Assembly: GCA_009783195.1 (NCBI GenBank)
Contig: WRHP01000009.1
Coordinates: 1 to 50,680, forward strand
Source of the DNA: Syntrophorhabdaceae bacterium
GTDB taxonomy: Bacteria > Desulfobacterota > Deferrimicrobia > Deferrimicrobiales > Deferrimicrobiaceae
DNA length: 50,680 nt
Reading direction: 5' to 3'
Positions 28,542-36,927 of this stretch are shown one piece after another. Both the position numbers and the translations under genes were made by a program. How positions within the stretch are numbered: position 1 is the first letter of the stretch; each line of letters opens with the position of its first letter. Under the pieces are notes generated by a model. The model made no database searches. It was not told where the DNA came from and saw nothing but the letters and a program-made list of their open reading frames with translations.

Positions 28542-29294
28542 TTATGTTTTCTTCCCAATATAAAAAACATATCCATAATACTGTTTATATTTTGAATATA
28601 ATTCTACTTCGTATTTATCATTTTCAATATAAGCTTCTACAGTTTTATTTCCAGCATACTTTTCTAAAAGCGCTTTTTCTGCCGCTCCCCTCGGAGTAAA
28701 ATAATTATCAGTCCAGCATTTTTCGGGCAATGTAAACGCGGCAATAAAAATATAACCGGCTTTTTGCATTATTGAAATATTATCCCCAATTGTGCCTAAT
28801 CCATTAACGGCATCAACCCAAAACTTTTCAAGTTCGGCAGGGCGTTCATCAGCAAACCATGAAGGGCATGTTACGGCAATATAGCCATTTTTTTTAAGAA
28901 AGCCGTTCCAATAGGTTAATCCTTTTTCAAAACCTATGGCATCTATAGCCCCTTCCGACCAAATAAGATCAAATTCCTCTTTTTGAAAAGAAAGATTTTC
29001 CATTGAACCAACAATGCCGTTTACTCTTTCCTGAAGACCTGATTTTTTAGCATTATCGTTAAAAACATTTATAAAATCAGGGCAAATATCTACGCCTATA
29101 ATATTCCCAGTGATATTTTGTGCCAGAACCATTGTTTGCCCACCAGTTCCGCAAGCCAGATCCGCTACCAGGGAAATTTTATCGATATTATCCAGAAAAC
29201 TTAATGCCTTAACGGTCATTTCAGGGCTGCCAGGCCCCTGCCGCTCCAATCCCACATGAGTTTCAACAATTAAATCAAGAATAGTTATTTCCAT
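28542..29294 (-). CDS. Class I SAM-dependent methyltransferase
   Basis: 250 residues. Motif I VADLACGTGGQTMVLA lies near residue 42, the acidic ribose-binding strand GNIIGVDICPDFI follows, and motif post-I appears as IVGSMENLSFQKEEFDLIWSEGAI. The rest of the Rossmann fold is visible (GYIAVTCPSWF). The substrate is unknown; the closest style is the UbiE-like small-molecule group. The gene is strongly AT-rich against the flanking core genes and single, so transfer is likely. About 30 bases upstream of the start lies an ATAGG/CCTAT inverted repeat (29321-29339), a possible operator. Confidence 0.85.
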   Translation of the reverse strand: MEITILDLIVETHVGLERQGPGSPEMTVKALSFLDNIDKISLVADLACGTGGQTMVLAQNITGNIIGVDICPDFINVFNDNAKKSGLQERVNGIVGSMENLSFQKEEFDLIWSEGAIDAIGFEKGLTYWNGFLKKNGYIAVTCPSWFADERPAELEKFWVDAVNGLGTIGDNISIMQKAGYIFIAAFTLPEKCWTDNYFTPRGAAEKALLEKYAGNKTVEAYIENDKYEVELYSKYKQYYGYVFYIGKKT

Positions 29295-29686
29295 TTACCA
29301 TTTCCCTTATTCGGTAAGTTATAGGCTTGACAAACCTATCGTAACACGCGTTTCTCCCAGGCACTATCGTTTATCCCCAGGCATGTTTTTTATGAAACCT
29401 GAAATCAGGCACAAAACTGGATGCCGCCGGTTAATCAGATTCTCCCTTGGCCTGGTTTACGCCGGGTTGTGCCCGTTTCTTCGATTACACATTTGTGATT
29501 TAGCGCCCCGAATTTGTAATCTTTGGGGGGCTAAAGCAAGAAATAGATTGGTGTCTCTTTTTGTTTCAGACCGAAATCTTTCCCTTTTTTCAAATAGTTA
29601 CCCTTTGGCCACATCAAGGCAAAAACAGATGGCACAACCATTGCCCTATACATAAGCAACAAAGCAAAAATAGGGAGAACAAAAAA
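29295..29686. other. Intergenic region upstream of the lipoprotein gene
   Basis: About 390 bases without a supported gene. An imperfect stem-loop pairs TTTAGCGCCCC (near 29501) with GGGGGGCTAAA (near 29526), one mismatch in 11, loop about 15. It may be a terminator-like or regulatory structure in the leader of the lipoprotein gene. The frame covering 29561-29686 in phase with the lipoprotein lacks a ribosome site. No known riboswitch was recognised. Confidence 0.35.
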
Positions 29687-30121
29687 ATGAAAAACCTCCG
29701 GACCGCAAAAACCTTCGCAGCCTTCCTGGTGGTAGCGGCCCTCTTCGCGGCGTGTGGCAGCGGAACCGGAGTGGATGTCGCTGATACCGTAACTTCCCCT
29801 ATGAAAACTTCTTACTTGCTCTCTTGGGACGCACCGGAGGCAACGGTTAACAACGAGACGATCAATCCTTTAGACGATCTCTATCAATACGAACTCTATG
29901 TCAGCAACTCTCCGGATTTCTCCGATGACGACACACCGGTGGCTTTTGTCTCCGCGGTAAAAGACGGAGAAGGCGGAGCAAAGAAGCTGGTCACAGAGTT
30001 CGACCTGGCGCTTCTGAACCTCGACGATGACTCCTCCACCCTGTATGTTTCCCTGAAAGTGGTCGGAGTCGATGGACAGAAGTCGGGCTTCATGGCTCCC
30101 GTAACGTGGGACCGGGCATAA
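29687..30121 (+). CDS. Lipoprotein with a fibronectin-III-like fold
   Basis: 144 residues from ATG 29687, with ribosome site AGGGAG nine bases upstream. The signal TFAAFLVVAALFAAC ends in a lipobox with Cys near residue 23. The mature part (TSYLLSWDAPEATVNN..., YQYELYVSNSPDFSD, LYVSLKVVGVDGQKSGFMAPVTW) reads like a single fibronectin type III domain. That module has the Trp, Tyr and VxxVDxxGxxS spacing seen here. It is probably tethered to a membrane and mediates binding. A strong terminator follows. The function is unknown. Confidence 0.75.
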   Translation: MKNLRTAKTFAAFLVVAALFAACGSGTGVDVADTVTSPMKTSYLLSWDAPEATVNNETINPLDDLYQYELYVSNSPDFSDDDTPVAFVSAVKDGEGGAKKLVTEFDLALLNLDDDSSTLYVSLKVVGVDGQKSGFMAPVTWDRA

Positions 30122-30195
30122 GAATTAAAAAAAACAGAATAAAAGGAGGGTTAACTATAAAGAACACAAGAAGATGAATGCGGTTGCAACACCAA

Positions 30196-30241
30196 AAAAG
30201 ACCACGGCCCGGCTACTCCCTCCGCCGGGCCGTGGTCTTTT
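30196..30241 (+). terminator. Strong intrinsic terminator
   Basis: AAAAGACCACGGCCCGGC (30196-30213) and GCCGGGCCGTGGTCTTTT (30224-30241) form a perfect 18-bp stem with a 10-base loop, with A and T tracts on both sides. It ends the lipoprotein transcript. Confidence 0.93.
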
Positions 30242-30274
30242 AAGGGATTACATAACTTTTGTAGTTGTAAATTT

Positions 30275-30306
30275 CCGGGCGGCCCTTTGGTCGCCCGGTT
30301 TTTTTA
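30275..30306. terminator. Second intrinsic terminator before the DHH gene end
   Basis: CCGGGCG (30275-30281) and CGCCCGG (30292-30298) with a T-run at 30299-30306. On the plus strand it is a classic terminator, 34 bases past the previous one. The stem also lies 24 bases past the stop of the convergent DHH gene but without a T-run in that direction. Confidence 0.8.
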
Positions 30307-30321
30307 AGCCGCGCCTCATTG

Positions 30322-31233
30322 TTAATTTTTTTGCAACGCCGCAATCAGTTCTTTCAGCGTTTCTTCGGCTTTTTCAGAGGGTACCTGGCAGGTTCCCACC
30401 TGCTTGTGGCCGCCGCCGCCATACTTCAGCATGAGATTGCCGACATTGACATCACAGGTGCGATTGAGAATGGAATAGCCCACCGTAAACACGGTATTTT
30501 GTTTTTTCAGCCCCCACATGACCTGGATGCTGACATTGCATTCCGGATACATGGCATAGATGGTAAAACGGTTGCTCGTATAAATTTCTTCCTGTTCACG
30601 CAGGTCAAGAAGCAACACGTTGCCCTGCAGGGAACTGTGCTGTTTGGCCATTTCCCGGAACTTGGTTTCCTGCTCGAAATAACGGTCGCTCCGTTCTTTT
30701 ACATCATTGATGGCCAGGATCTCTTCGGCGCTTTTTTCCGCGCAGTAGTCGATCATGTCCAGCATAAGCTGGTAGTTGCTTATGCGGTAATCGCGGTAGC
30801 GGCCAAGGCCGGTGCGCGGGTCCATGATATAGCCAAGCAGAACCCACCCTTTTGGGTTGTTGATATCATCAATGGTCAGCATGCCGCTATCCACACGGTC
30901 AACGGCATCGAGCATCTCATCCAGTTTTTTGTCGAATTTTTTATGTCCGCCGTAATATTCCCAAATAACGCGAGCGCAACTTGGCGCGGCTTTGCTCATT
31001 CCCGTAAACGTTACCTCGCCCAACCGCTCCGATTCGCTGCTGTGGTGGTCAAACCATATGCCGCAGCCCGGCACAAAGGGCACATTGGCCAAAATGTCAT
31101 TACTGGTGATTTCAATCAGGCCGTCTTGAAGATCTTTCGGGTGGGCATATTTGTACTCGTCAATAAGCCCCAGGATTTTCAGCAGGACTGCGCAGGCCAA
31201 ACCATCAAAATCGGAACGGGTGACAAGACGCAT
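30322..31233 (-). CDS. DHH-family phosphoesterase
   Basis: 303 residues. Motif I is VTRSDFDGLACAVLL at the N-terminus and the DHH motif is CGIWFDHHSSESERLG near residue 62. DAVDRVDSG near 115 supplies another metal ligand. The C-terminal DHHA1 substrate-binding motif is LMLKYGGGGHKQVGTCQ near 275. The family hydrolyses phosphodiester or phosphoanhydride bonds (nano-RNA, cyclic dinucleotides, polyphosphate) using manganese. Which of these applies is not evident; exopolyphosphatase-like proteins of this length lack extra domains. It is a single gene, convergent with the lipoprotein gene. Confidence 0.9.
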   Translation of the reverse strand: MRLVTRSDFDGLACAVLLKILGLIDEYKYAHPKDLQDGLIEITSNDILANVPFVPGCGIWFDHHSSESERLGEVTFTGMSKAAPSCARVIWEYYGGHKKFDKKLDEMLDAVDRVDSGMLTIDDINNPKGWVLLGYIMDPRTGLGRYRDYRISNYQLMLDMIDYCAEKSAEEILAINDVKERSDRYFEQETKFREMAKQHSSLQGNVLLLDLREQEEIYTSNRFTIYAMYPECNVSIQVMWGLKKQNTVFTVGYSILNRTCDVNVGNLMLKYGGGGHKQVGTCQVPSEKAEETLKELIAALQKN

Positions 31234-31362
31234 GGAAAACCTCCGGTGTGCTTATTTATGTTTCAAACAGCCTGGCATCAGGCTCCGTTTGGCTATCCCT
31301 GCCCGATGCTTATGTAATCGGTTAGAACATATCACACTTGCGTTAACAAGCAGTATCAGACA

Positions 31363-31557
31363 TTAGTTACGCTTTTCTCTGTCCCGTTTAAGCGCGGCAA
31401 AACTTCTGTCATAAGTTGCTTCGCATTCTTTACTGAAAAAACATGCCGGAAACTCATTCCCGCGCAAATGATAAGCAAGGCAATCGCAGCACTTTCCCCG
31501 CCGTGGGCACGAATACGTGCATGGGCATTTCATAGCTTTGTTATGCTGACAACTCAT
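31363..31557 (-). CDS. Small cysteine-rich protein, DUF6485-like
   Basis: 64 residues with nine cysteines: CQ, then CPCTYSCPRRGKCCDCLAYH, then FPACFF and C near residue 48. The order CPCTY-CPRxGKCCxCxxYHxxxxxxPACFF and the later TYDRSF match the small DUF6485 family as I remember it. A metal or iron-sulfur cluster is likely but unproven. It is preceded by DUF-free intergenic DNA and followed by the DHH gene on the same strand about 130 bases away. Function unknown. Confidence 0.75.
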   Translation of the reverse strand: MSCQHNKAMKCPCTYSCPRRGKCCDCLAYHLRGNEFPACFFSKECEATYDRSFAALKRDREKRN

Positions 31558-31570
31558 TTTTCGCTACCTC

Positions 31571-31783
31571 TTATCGGATTTGATAGAGAAAAAGTTGTTC
31601 TCTATTTGAAGCAATGATGCGGCATCGCTGCCGGGTACGGAAGAGAGAATGATCTTTACCGTTCAAGTTTACACCTACCTTGAGTTTAGCGCGATTGTGG
31701 ATGATTTCAATTTCGAGATCGTTGCCGTCAATCCGTAATTTTCCAACATGGCCAGAATGCAGACCCGCCAGCTCAAACGGCAA
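31571..31783 (-). CDS. Hypothetical protein or C-terminal gene fragment
   Basis: A minus-strand frame open from about 31853 reads LPLELHFLPFELAGLHSG, then VGKLRIDGNDLEIEIIHN, and ends FLYQIR. The beta-rich pattern looks like a real protein C-terminus. There is no ATG or ribosome site, and the first part is missing. It may be the decayed end of a larger gene. The family was not identified. Confidence 0.3.
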   Translation of the reverse strand: MPFELAGLHSGHVGKLRIDGNDLEIEIIHNRAKLKVGVNLNGKDHSLFRTRQRCRIIASNREQLFLYQIR

Positions 31784-31906
31784 GAAATGGAGTTCGAGCG
31801 GCAGGGTAGCTTGAAAATAAATTCCTTGCCTTGGCCACCTTCGTTTACCGTATTATGACTATATTGCGCATGAAAACCCGATAACGACTTAAAGACAGGC
31901 TAAAAA

Positions 31907-32449
31907 ATGAGAACAGAAAAACCTTCCTCCGAGCAGAAAAAATTTGCGGAAATTGTTTTGAAAATTATTTCTCCGGAAGCAGAGCGATTCAAATTTAAAC
32001 TTCACCGAAAAGAAATAACAAAATATTCAACAACAATTATATGGCGAAAGGATAATCAGTATTTAAAAGTAAATAGTACAACCTACCCGCCTGACGGATT
32101 ATATTATAATATTATACTTGGTGAGGGAAGCAGCGATGATGTTTCTGAATACGACTGGAACTCTGTTGCAATATGGGCGTTAGCGGAAATAATAGACAAG
32201 AAATCGAAGATTTCTTCATATGATTTCCCTTTTGGCGACAATGTAGAAGGCAGCGTAAAAAATGCAAATAAAGATTTAATCTTATATGGAGAAACTTTTC
32301 TGAAAGGAGATCTGACAATTTTCTATGAAGCCAGAAGCAATATAAATAAAAACCGGTCTCCTTACAAAATACATAAACTTGACGAAAACGGAAAGTACAT
32401 CACAGAAGACGATCCGATAAGCGCTAAGAAGAAAAAGAAATATAGTTAA
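31907..32449 (+). CDS. Hypothetical AT-rich protein
   Basis: 180 residues, no recognised family. It is a charged, soluble protein without signal or membrane segments. Segments such as TTIIWRKDNQYLKVNSTTY and LYYNIILGEGSSDDVSEYDW suggest an alpha/beta fold. It ends with a lysine-rich tail (SAKKKKKYS). The ribosome site is weak (ACAGG before ATG). Its base composition is much more AT-rich than mnmE next to it, which suggests a transferred cargo gene. The size and character resemble immunity-type proteins, but there is no toxin partner nearby, so I do not assign that role. Confidence 0.6.
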   Translation: MRTEKPSSEQKKFAEIVLKIISPEAERFKFKLHRKEITKYSTTIIWRKDNQYLKVNSTTYPPDGLYYNIILGEGSSDDVSEYDWNSVAIWALAEIIDKKSKISSYDFPFGDNVEGSVKNANKDLILYGETFLKGDLTIFYEARSNINKNRSPYKIHKLDENGKYITEDDPISAKKKKKYS

Positions 32450-32544
32450 CTCTCTTATATGCAAGGGTAACGCGGCGCGCCAATGGGCGGGGCGACTCGC
32501 GCAAAAACGGACGGAAAGACAGCACGGCCACGCAGCGACTTCTC

Positions 32545-33942
32545 TTATTTGCCGATGCAAAACCGACTAAACACCTCGTTAAGGATCTCTTCCGGCGCTA
32601 TCTCTCCGACTAACTCCGCCAGGGCGCGGGAGGCCTCCCGAACATCCGCCGCCGTAAACTCCGGCGGCATTTTGGCCGATACGGATTCGCCGGCGCGGGC
32701 TAGCGCTTCCAGCGCTTTGGCCACCGCAAGCCGGTGCCGCTCACGAGTCAGCGGCGCTTGAGCCAGGACAGCTCCTTCCGAAACCGCAAACTCACGCGCA
32801 ATCGCATCGACAAGCCGGTCAATATTCTCCCCCGTTTTCGCCGAAAGACGGATAACTCCCCTTCCCTTGGCCGCGCCCGCCAACTCCTCTCCCGTGGCAA
32901 CAGCCGGAAGATCCGACTTGTTCGCCACCACCAGATGAGGACGTTCCCGTACTTCCTCAAATGCCTGATAGTCCTCATCGCTTACTTCTCTTGCGCCATC
33001 CACAACAAAAAGAACCAGGTCCGCCCGCGCGATAACCTCTTTGCTTCGCGCAACTCCTTTGCGCTCCACAGGGTCTTCTGTTTCACGCAGCCCCGCCGTG
33101 TCCATCAAAAATACTGGAATACCCCCCACCACGATTTCCGCTTGCAGAAAGTCTCGTGTTGTTCCGGGCGTATCATCAACTATGGCCCGCTCTTCCCCCG
33201 CCATACGGTTGAGCAGCATGGATTTCCCTACGTTTGCCACACCGGCAATCGCCACCATTGCTCCATCTCGAAGTCTTTTGCCTTTTTCGTAAGAGCCTTG
33301 AAGCGACTCCAACTCACAAGATATTTCTTTTATCCGTTCGGCAAGTTGTGCATGGTTGGCCTGTGGTATATCCTCCTCGTCCCCAAAATCAATAGCCGTT
33401 TCCAGCTCCGTGAGCAATTCCAGGAGGCTTTCCCGAATTGGGCCTATTTTTTGGCCGATAGCCCCGCGCATCTGCCGCAACGCCGAAGAAGTTGCGGCTT
33501 GCGTTCGGGCGGCGATCAGATCCGCCAGCCCTTCCGCCTGGGTCAAATCCATCTTGCCGTTTAAAAACGCCCGACGTGAGAACTCTCCCGGCTCCGCCGG
33601 CGTAGCTCCAGCCGCGCAAGCCGCGCAAAGCGCCGCTTCCACCACAACCGGGCTGCCGTGCAGATGAAGCTCCACAACGTCCTCACCGGTAAAGCTGTTT
33701 GGACCGGGGAAACAGACGGCCAACGCCGCATCAAGCAAGTTTCCCGCCGCATCGCGCACATCGGCGCGCATCAGGGTCCGCGGCGGGAAAAAAGATAGGG
33801 AAAGGGAAGTAAGAGACGAAAGAATAGTGAAAGCCTTCGGGCCCGAAAGCCGCACGATTGACACGGCGCCTTCTCCGCCCGGGGTGGCTGGAGATACGAT
33901 CGTTGCGCCCTCGCGCGAGCCTGGTTCGTTCTCTTTAGTCAA
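32545..33942 (-). CDS. mnmE: tRNA modification GTPase MnmE (TrmE)
   Basis: 465 residues. The N-terminal tetrahydrofolate-binding domain starts TIVSPATPGGEGAVSIVRLSG. The G domain has VAIAGVANVGKSMLLNRMAG near residue 225, DTPGTTRD, DTAGLRETED and VANKSDL. The C-terminus ends FCIGK with the catalytic Cys. The P-loop reads GVANVGKS, whereas the family usually has GxPNxGKS, so Ala replaces Pro; the key Gly-Lys-Ser is intact. It works with MnmG on tRNA wobble uridines. It stands apart from yidC by about 400 bases that hold a repeat, and no jag gene lies between them. Confidence 0.96.
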   Translation of the reverse strand: MTKENEPGSREGATIVSPATPGGEGAVSIVRLSGPKAFTILSSLTSLSLSFFPPRTLMRADVRDAAGNLLDAALAVCFPGPNSFTGEDVVELHLHGSPVVVEAALCAACAAGATPAEPGEFSRRAFLNGKMDLTQAEGLADLIAARTQAATSSALRQMRGAIGQKIGPIRESLLELLTELETAIDFGDEEDIPQANHAQLAERIKEISCELESLQGSYEKGKRLRDGAMVAIAGVANVGKSMLLNRMAGEERAIVDDTPGTTRDFLQAEIVVGGIPVFLMDTAGLRETEDPVERKGVARSKEVIARADLVLFVVDGAREVSDEDYQAFEEVRERPHLVVANKSDLPAVATGEELAGAAKGRGVIRLSAKTGENIDRLVDAIAREFAVSEGAVLAQAPLTRERHRLAVAKALEALARAGESVSAKMPPEFTAADVREASRALAELVGEIAPEEILNEVFSRFCIGK

Positions 33943-34029
33943 ATCGCTTACGCAATCTCACTTTGAAACTGCCCCGATCCATCCGAAATCCATAACCCTT
34001 CGACCGGATTTGAGCGAGAAACTTCTCGC

Positions 34030-34235
34030 AAAGGTATGGGCGGCTTGCTTGAGCGCGAGACCTCTCCCGCAGGGTACGCCTTCTGTTTCGCCGCAAAGCC
34101 AGCCAGAGGGGGGGTGGCGGGAGCAAAAAGTCTGCGGGCGCAGTGAGGCAGGGACGGCAAACAAGACGGCCTCGAAAGGGAAGCTCCCATGCGATGTCCG
34201 ATGCAGTGCGTCGGGTAGTCAAGGAGGCACGCAAA
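34030..34235 (+). repeat. Degenerate copy of the dispersed intergenic repeat (copy B)
   Basis: The best-matching stretch is 34139-34200. It aligns by eye with 28231-28293 of copy A over about 62 bases with one gap: CGCAGTGAG-CAGGGACGGC, AGACGGCCTCG, GAAGC and GCGATGTCCG. Upstream, TCTCCCGCAGGGTACGCC and TTCTGTTTCGCC align with the left half of copies A and C. The palindromic arms are largely lost. The element fills the whole gap of about 400 bases between mnmE and yidC (33943-34349). Short frames across it are not taken as genes. Confidence 0.65.
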
Positions 34236-34349
34236 CATACGAACGTTTCGGGCAAAAGAAGACGGCATGCGAAAGCGCCCGAAAGAAATAGCTTCGAGCT
34301 GGAAAACAGATGGAGCCGAAATAATGGACACGCTCAAAGTTACTCCGCT

Positions 34350-36029
34350 TTAAGCGGTTGTTGTTCCTTGTGAAGCCTTGGCCGCCTCCGCTTTCCGGGT
34401 GTAGAGCCACTGCTGGCCGATGCTGAGAAGATTGTTCATGAGCCAATAAAGAACCAGGCCTGCGGGGAACCCCCAGAACATGAAGGTGAAGACCACCGGC
34501 ATCAAGAGCATCATCTTCTGCTGCATGGGGTCCATGGAAGCCGACGGGGTCATTTTCTGCTGGACCAGCATGGAGATCCCCATAAGCAGGGGAAGCAGCC
34601 GGATCGGCAGGGTAAACCCCAAGACGCTGATATCCCAGAGATGCTCGGGAACAGAGAGATCCGTGATCCAGAAGAAGAACGGCGCATGCCGCAACTCGAT
34701 CGTCACCAGAAGCGCTTTGTATAAAGCAATGAACACCGGGATCTGAGCCAGCATGGGCAGGCAGCCGGAGAGAGGATTGATCTTGTACGTCTTGTACAGG
34801 TTCATCGTCTCCTGGTTGATCCGGTTCGTGTCCCCTTTATATTTTTCCTTGATGTTGTTCATGATGGGAGCAAGTTCCTGCATCTTACGCATGGAGACCA
34901 TCGACTTCTGGGAAAGCGGGAAGAACAAGACTTTTATCAATATGGTCAGCAGGATAATGTCGATCCCGTAGTTGCCGGTGACGCGGTTGCTCGCTTTCAT
35001 CAGAAATACCAGCGGCTTTGCCAGTATCCCAAACCAGCCGTAATCAATCAGGTTCTCAAGCCCCGCTCCTACCGAGGCCAAAAGATCCGCCTGCTTGGGA
35101 CCGGCAAACACCTGTGTGCTGCTGAGCGCCGACTCCCCGGGCAAAAGCGTGGCGGCCTTATCCGCCATGGAGAAAAGAACACCTTTTTCGCCAAGCATTG
35201 ATGCGCGCGTCAAAAACCACTGCCGCTCGGGAAAAACTACCCACGTAAAATATTTTGAATCTGAAGAAGCCCAGCGAACAGGGCCTTTGGCAACCTTTTC
35301 CTTGGATATATCTTTCAGGGTATGCCGCGCTATCGCTCCCTTGAAGTCGAAGGTCGCGATCCCGTGGAATGTATAGGAGTCGCCGGCAAGCTCACCCGTA
35401 AACAGCTGCGTGACGTTAAGCCCGGGCCGAACGTGGATGCTCTCTTTGGAGCCGTTGGTCGTCTGAAAACGCGCCTCGAAATCATAGCGGCCGCCATTGA
35501 AGACGTATTCCCGCTGTATCCGAACCCCGTCCGCGGACTCCCACAAAAGCCTAAGACTTGCGGAGTCTCCATTGGGTATTTCCAGCACTTCGGGCGCATC
35601 GGTCTTGAAAACCATGGAAGATGACAGGGCAACGCTGTTTTCTTCATACAAGGAAAGCGTATGCGGCAGGAGAGTGCCTGATCCTATCAAGTCCAGCCGC
35701 TTGCCGTTGGGTCCCGCAATATCTTTGTATTCCTTCAGCAGAAACGAGGTTATCCCGCCTCCGGCCGTTGTAACTTTCGCCGTGTACAACGGTGTCCGGA
35801 CCTCGATCGTACGCGCCGGAATTGCAGCCGCCGAGGCCGCTCCCGATCCTCCTTTGGCGATGCCGGAAACTTCCTCGACCGGCTCCAATGCCTGTACCTG
35901 CCCGGTCTGCGCCAAGGCGGCGTTGTCTTTCGCCGGCTCCGGCACAGGAGCGGGCATCAATAAATGGTATATGGCAAGAACGGCGATCGACAAAACGAAC
36001 GCCAGTATCATCCGCTTATTCTGTTTCAT
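34350..36029 (-). CDS. yidC: Membrane protein insertase YidC
   Basis: 559 residues from ATG 36029, which has AAAGAGGA upstream; a longer frame runs back through yidD and is not used. An N-terminal membrane anchor (MILAFVLSIAVLAIYHLL) is followed by a large periplasmic beta domain (about 70-330). The conserved five-helix core follows, with GNYGIDIILLTILIKVLFFPLSQKS, ELAPIMNNIKEKYKGD and LSGCLPMLAQIPVFIALY. Presence of the large periplasmic domain indicates the Gram-negative type. The gene overlaps the end of yidD by four bases. Confidence 0.96.
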   Translation of the reverse strand: MKQNKRMILAFVLSIAVLAIYHLLMPAPVPEPAKDNAALAQTGQVQALEPVEEVSGIAKGGSGAASAAAIPARTIEVRTPLYTAKVTTAGGGITSFLLKEYKDIAGPNGKRLDLIGSGTLLPHTLSLYEENSVALSSSMVFKTDAPEVLEIPNGDSASLRLLWESADGVRIQREYVFNGGRYDFEARFQTTNGSKESIHVRPGLNVTQLFTGELAGDSYTFHGIATFDFKGAIARHTLKDISKEKVAKGPVRWASSDSKYFTWVVFPERQWFLTRASMLGEKGVLFSMADKAATLLPGESALSSTQVFAGPKQADLLASVGAGLENLIDYGWFGILAKPLVFLMKASNRVTGNYGIDIILLTILIKVLFFPLSQKSMVSMRKMQELAPIMNNIKEKYKGDTNRINQETMNLYKTYKINPLSGCLPMLAQIPVFIALYKALLVTIELRHAPFFFWITDLSVPEHLWDISVLGFTLPIRLLPLLMGISMLVQQKMTPSASMDPMQQKMMLLMPVVFTFMFWGFPAGLVLYWLMNNLLSIGQQWLYTRKAEAAKASQGTTTA

Positions 36030-36298
36030 CGATTCCTCTTTCCGAAGAGCTGAATCTTTTTCGGTTCGTCTACGCCCCCTGGGTGAAAGGGGTTGCACCG
36101 CAATATTCGCCAGCCCCCGTCCAGGAGCCCAAGGAAGGCGCCGTTCATGCGAACGGATCCCATCGTATACTCCGAACAACTGGGGTAGAACCGGCAGCAA
36201 TTCCCAAGGTACGGGGAGATGGCAAGCTTGTATAACTTCAAGATGCCGACGAGGAGATCCCGTGGCCGCACGGCGTGTTCTCTCAAGCTTTGTTCCAT
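36026..36298 (-). CDS. yidD: Membrane protein insertion efficiency factor YidD
   Basis: 90 residues from ATG 36298. The family core is ILKLYKLAISPYLGNCCRFYPSCSEY followed by GSVRMNGAFLGLLDGGWRILRCNPFHPGG, with the conserved Cys residues and CxPFHPGG. The start lies inside the end of rnpA (16-base overlap) and the stop overlaps the yidC start. That gives the usual rpmH-rnpA-yidD-yidC chain. Confidence 0.95.
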   Translation of the reverse strand: MEQSLREHAVRPRDLLVGILKLYKLAISPYLGNCCRFYPSCSEYTMGSVRMNGAFLGLLDGGWRILRCNPFHPGGVDEPKKIQLFGKRNR

Positions 36299-36660
36299 TT
36301 TCCCCACCGCTTGACAAGCGCCGCCAAAAGCTCCGCGCTCACCATGTCCAGCACAGGATTTTCCGGGGCTTTCCGGACAACTATTGCCGTGCGGGTCCCC
36401 TGCGGGAAAGCTTCCTTGTTCAGACGATAAAACTCCCGCAGGAGGCGCTTCATCCGGTTCCGTATGACGGATTTTCCGGCGCGTTTTCCCGCGGAGATCC
36501 CGACCTGCCTTCGTTCCCCTCCTCGGGCATCGCGATACACCGTAAAATGGGCCGTGCCGATCCGCTCGCCTTTTCGCACCACCTCGGCAAACTCCCGGTC
36601 GGTGCGCAACCGCTCTTCCGTAGAAAACCGGTGTTCGCGATTCTGAAAGGAGTGGGTCAC
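36283..36660 (-). CDS. rnpA: Ribonuclease P protein component
   Basis: 125 residues starting at GTG 36660. The RNR signature [22 protein letters not shown] near residues 58-79 is diagnostic, and the N-terminal [20 protein letters not shown] is typical. The GTG start overlaps the rpmH stop (GTGA), so the two are probably translationally coupled. The protein assists the RNA subunit in 5' tRNA maturation. Confidence 0.95.
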   Translation of the reverse strand: MTHSFQNREHRFSTEERLRTDREFAEVVRKGERIGTAHFTVYRDARGGERRQVGISAGKRAGKSVIRNRMKRLLREFYRLNKEAFPQGTRTAIVVRKAPENPVLDMVSAELLAALVKRWGKWNKA

Positions 36661-36809
36661 TTCTTCCCGGTAATACTGACTGTAAGCCTCTTGCGTCCCT
36701 TCGCGCGGCGACGCGCAAGGACTTTGCGGCCGGCCGCGGTTGACATGCGTTCGCGGAAACCATGGGTGCGCTTCCGGCGCAGATTATGCGGTTGGTATGT
36801 ACGCTTCAT
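36657..36809 (-). CDS. rpmH: Ribosomal protein bL34
   Basis: 50 residues: [20 protein letters not shown] followed by [20 protein letters not shown], then [10 protein letters not shown]. This is the canonical bL34 sequence with a few extra C-terminal residues. A ribosome site AAGGAG lies ten bases upstream. It is the first gene of the rpmH-rnpA-yidD-yidC cluster and has a strong promoter at 36862-36891. Confidence 0.98.
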   Translation of the reverse strand: MKRTYQPHNLRRKRTHGFRERMSTAAGRKVLARRRAKGRKRLTVSITGKK

Positions 36810-36861
36810 AGCTATTTGGCTCCTTCCATAAACGCGCTCTCTAAACTCTTGAGAAATGTGT

Positions 36862-36891
36862 AATATATGGCCTCAGGGAAGCATGTGTCAA
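36862..36891 (-). promoter_or_regulatory. Sigma-70 promoter for rpmH operon
   Basis: On the minus strand, TTGACA (36886-36891) and TATATT (36862-36867) are 18 bases apart, about 53 bases upstream of the rpmH ATG. Near-consensus elements suit a ribosomal-protein gene. Confidence 0.8.
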
Positions 36892-36927
36892 CCTGATAGA
36901 CGAAAAATGTCGTTCTTTGGGAGCTTT

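Noticed and set aside
29500-29640. Possible riboswitch in the leader of the lipoprotein gene
   Set aside because: A stem-loop is present but the conserved core of any known riboswitch class was not found.
33935-34337. Minus-strand frames between mnmE and yidC, considered as a possible jag gene
   Set aside because: No KH or R3H motif; the region is repeat copy B.
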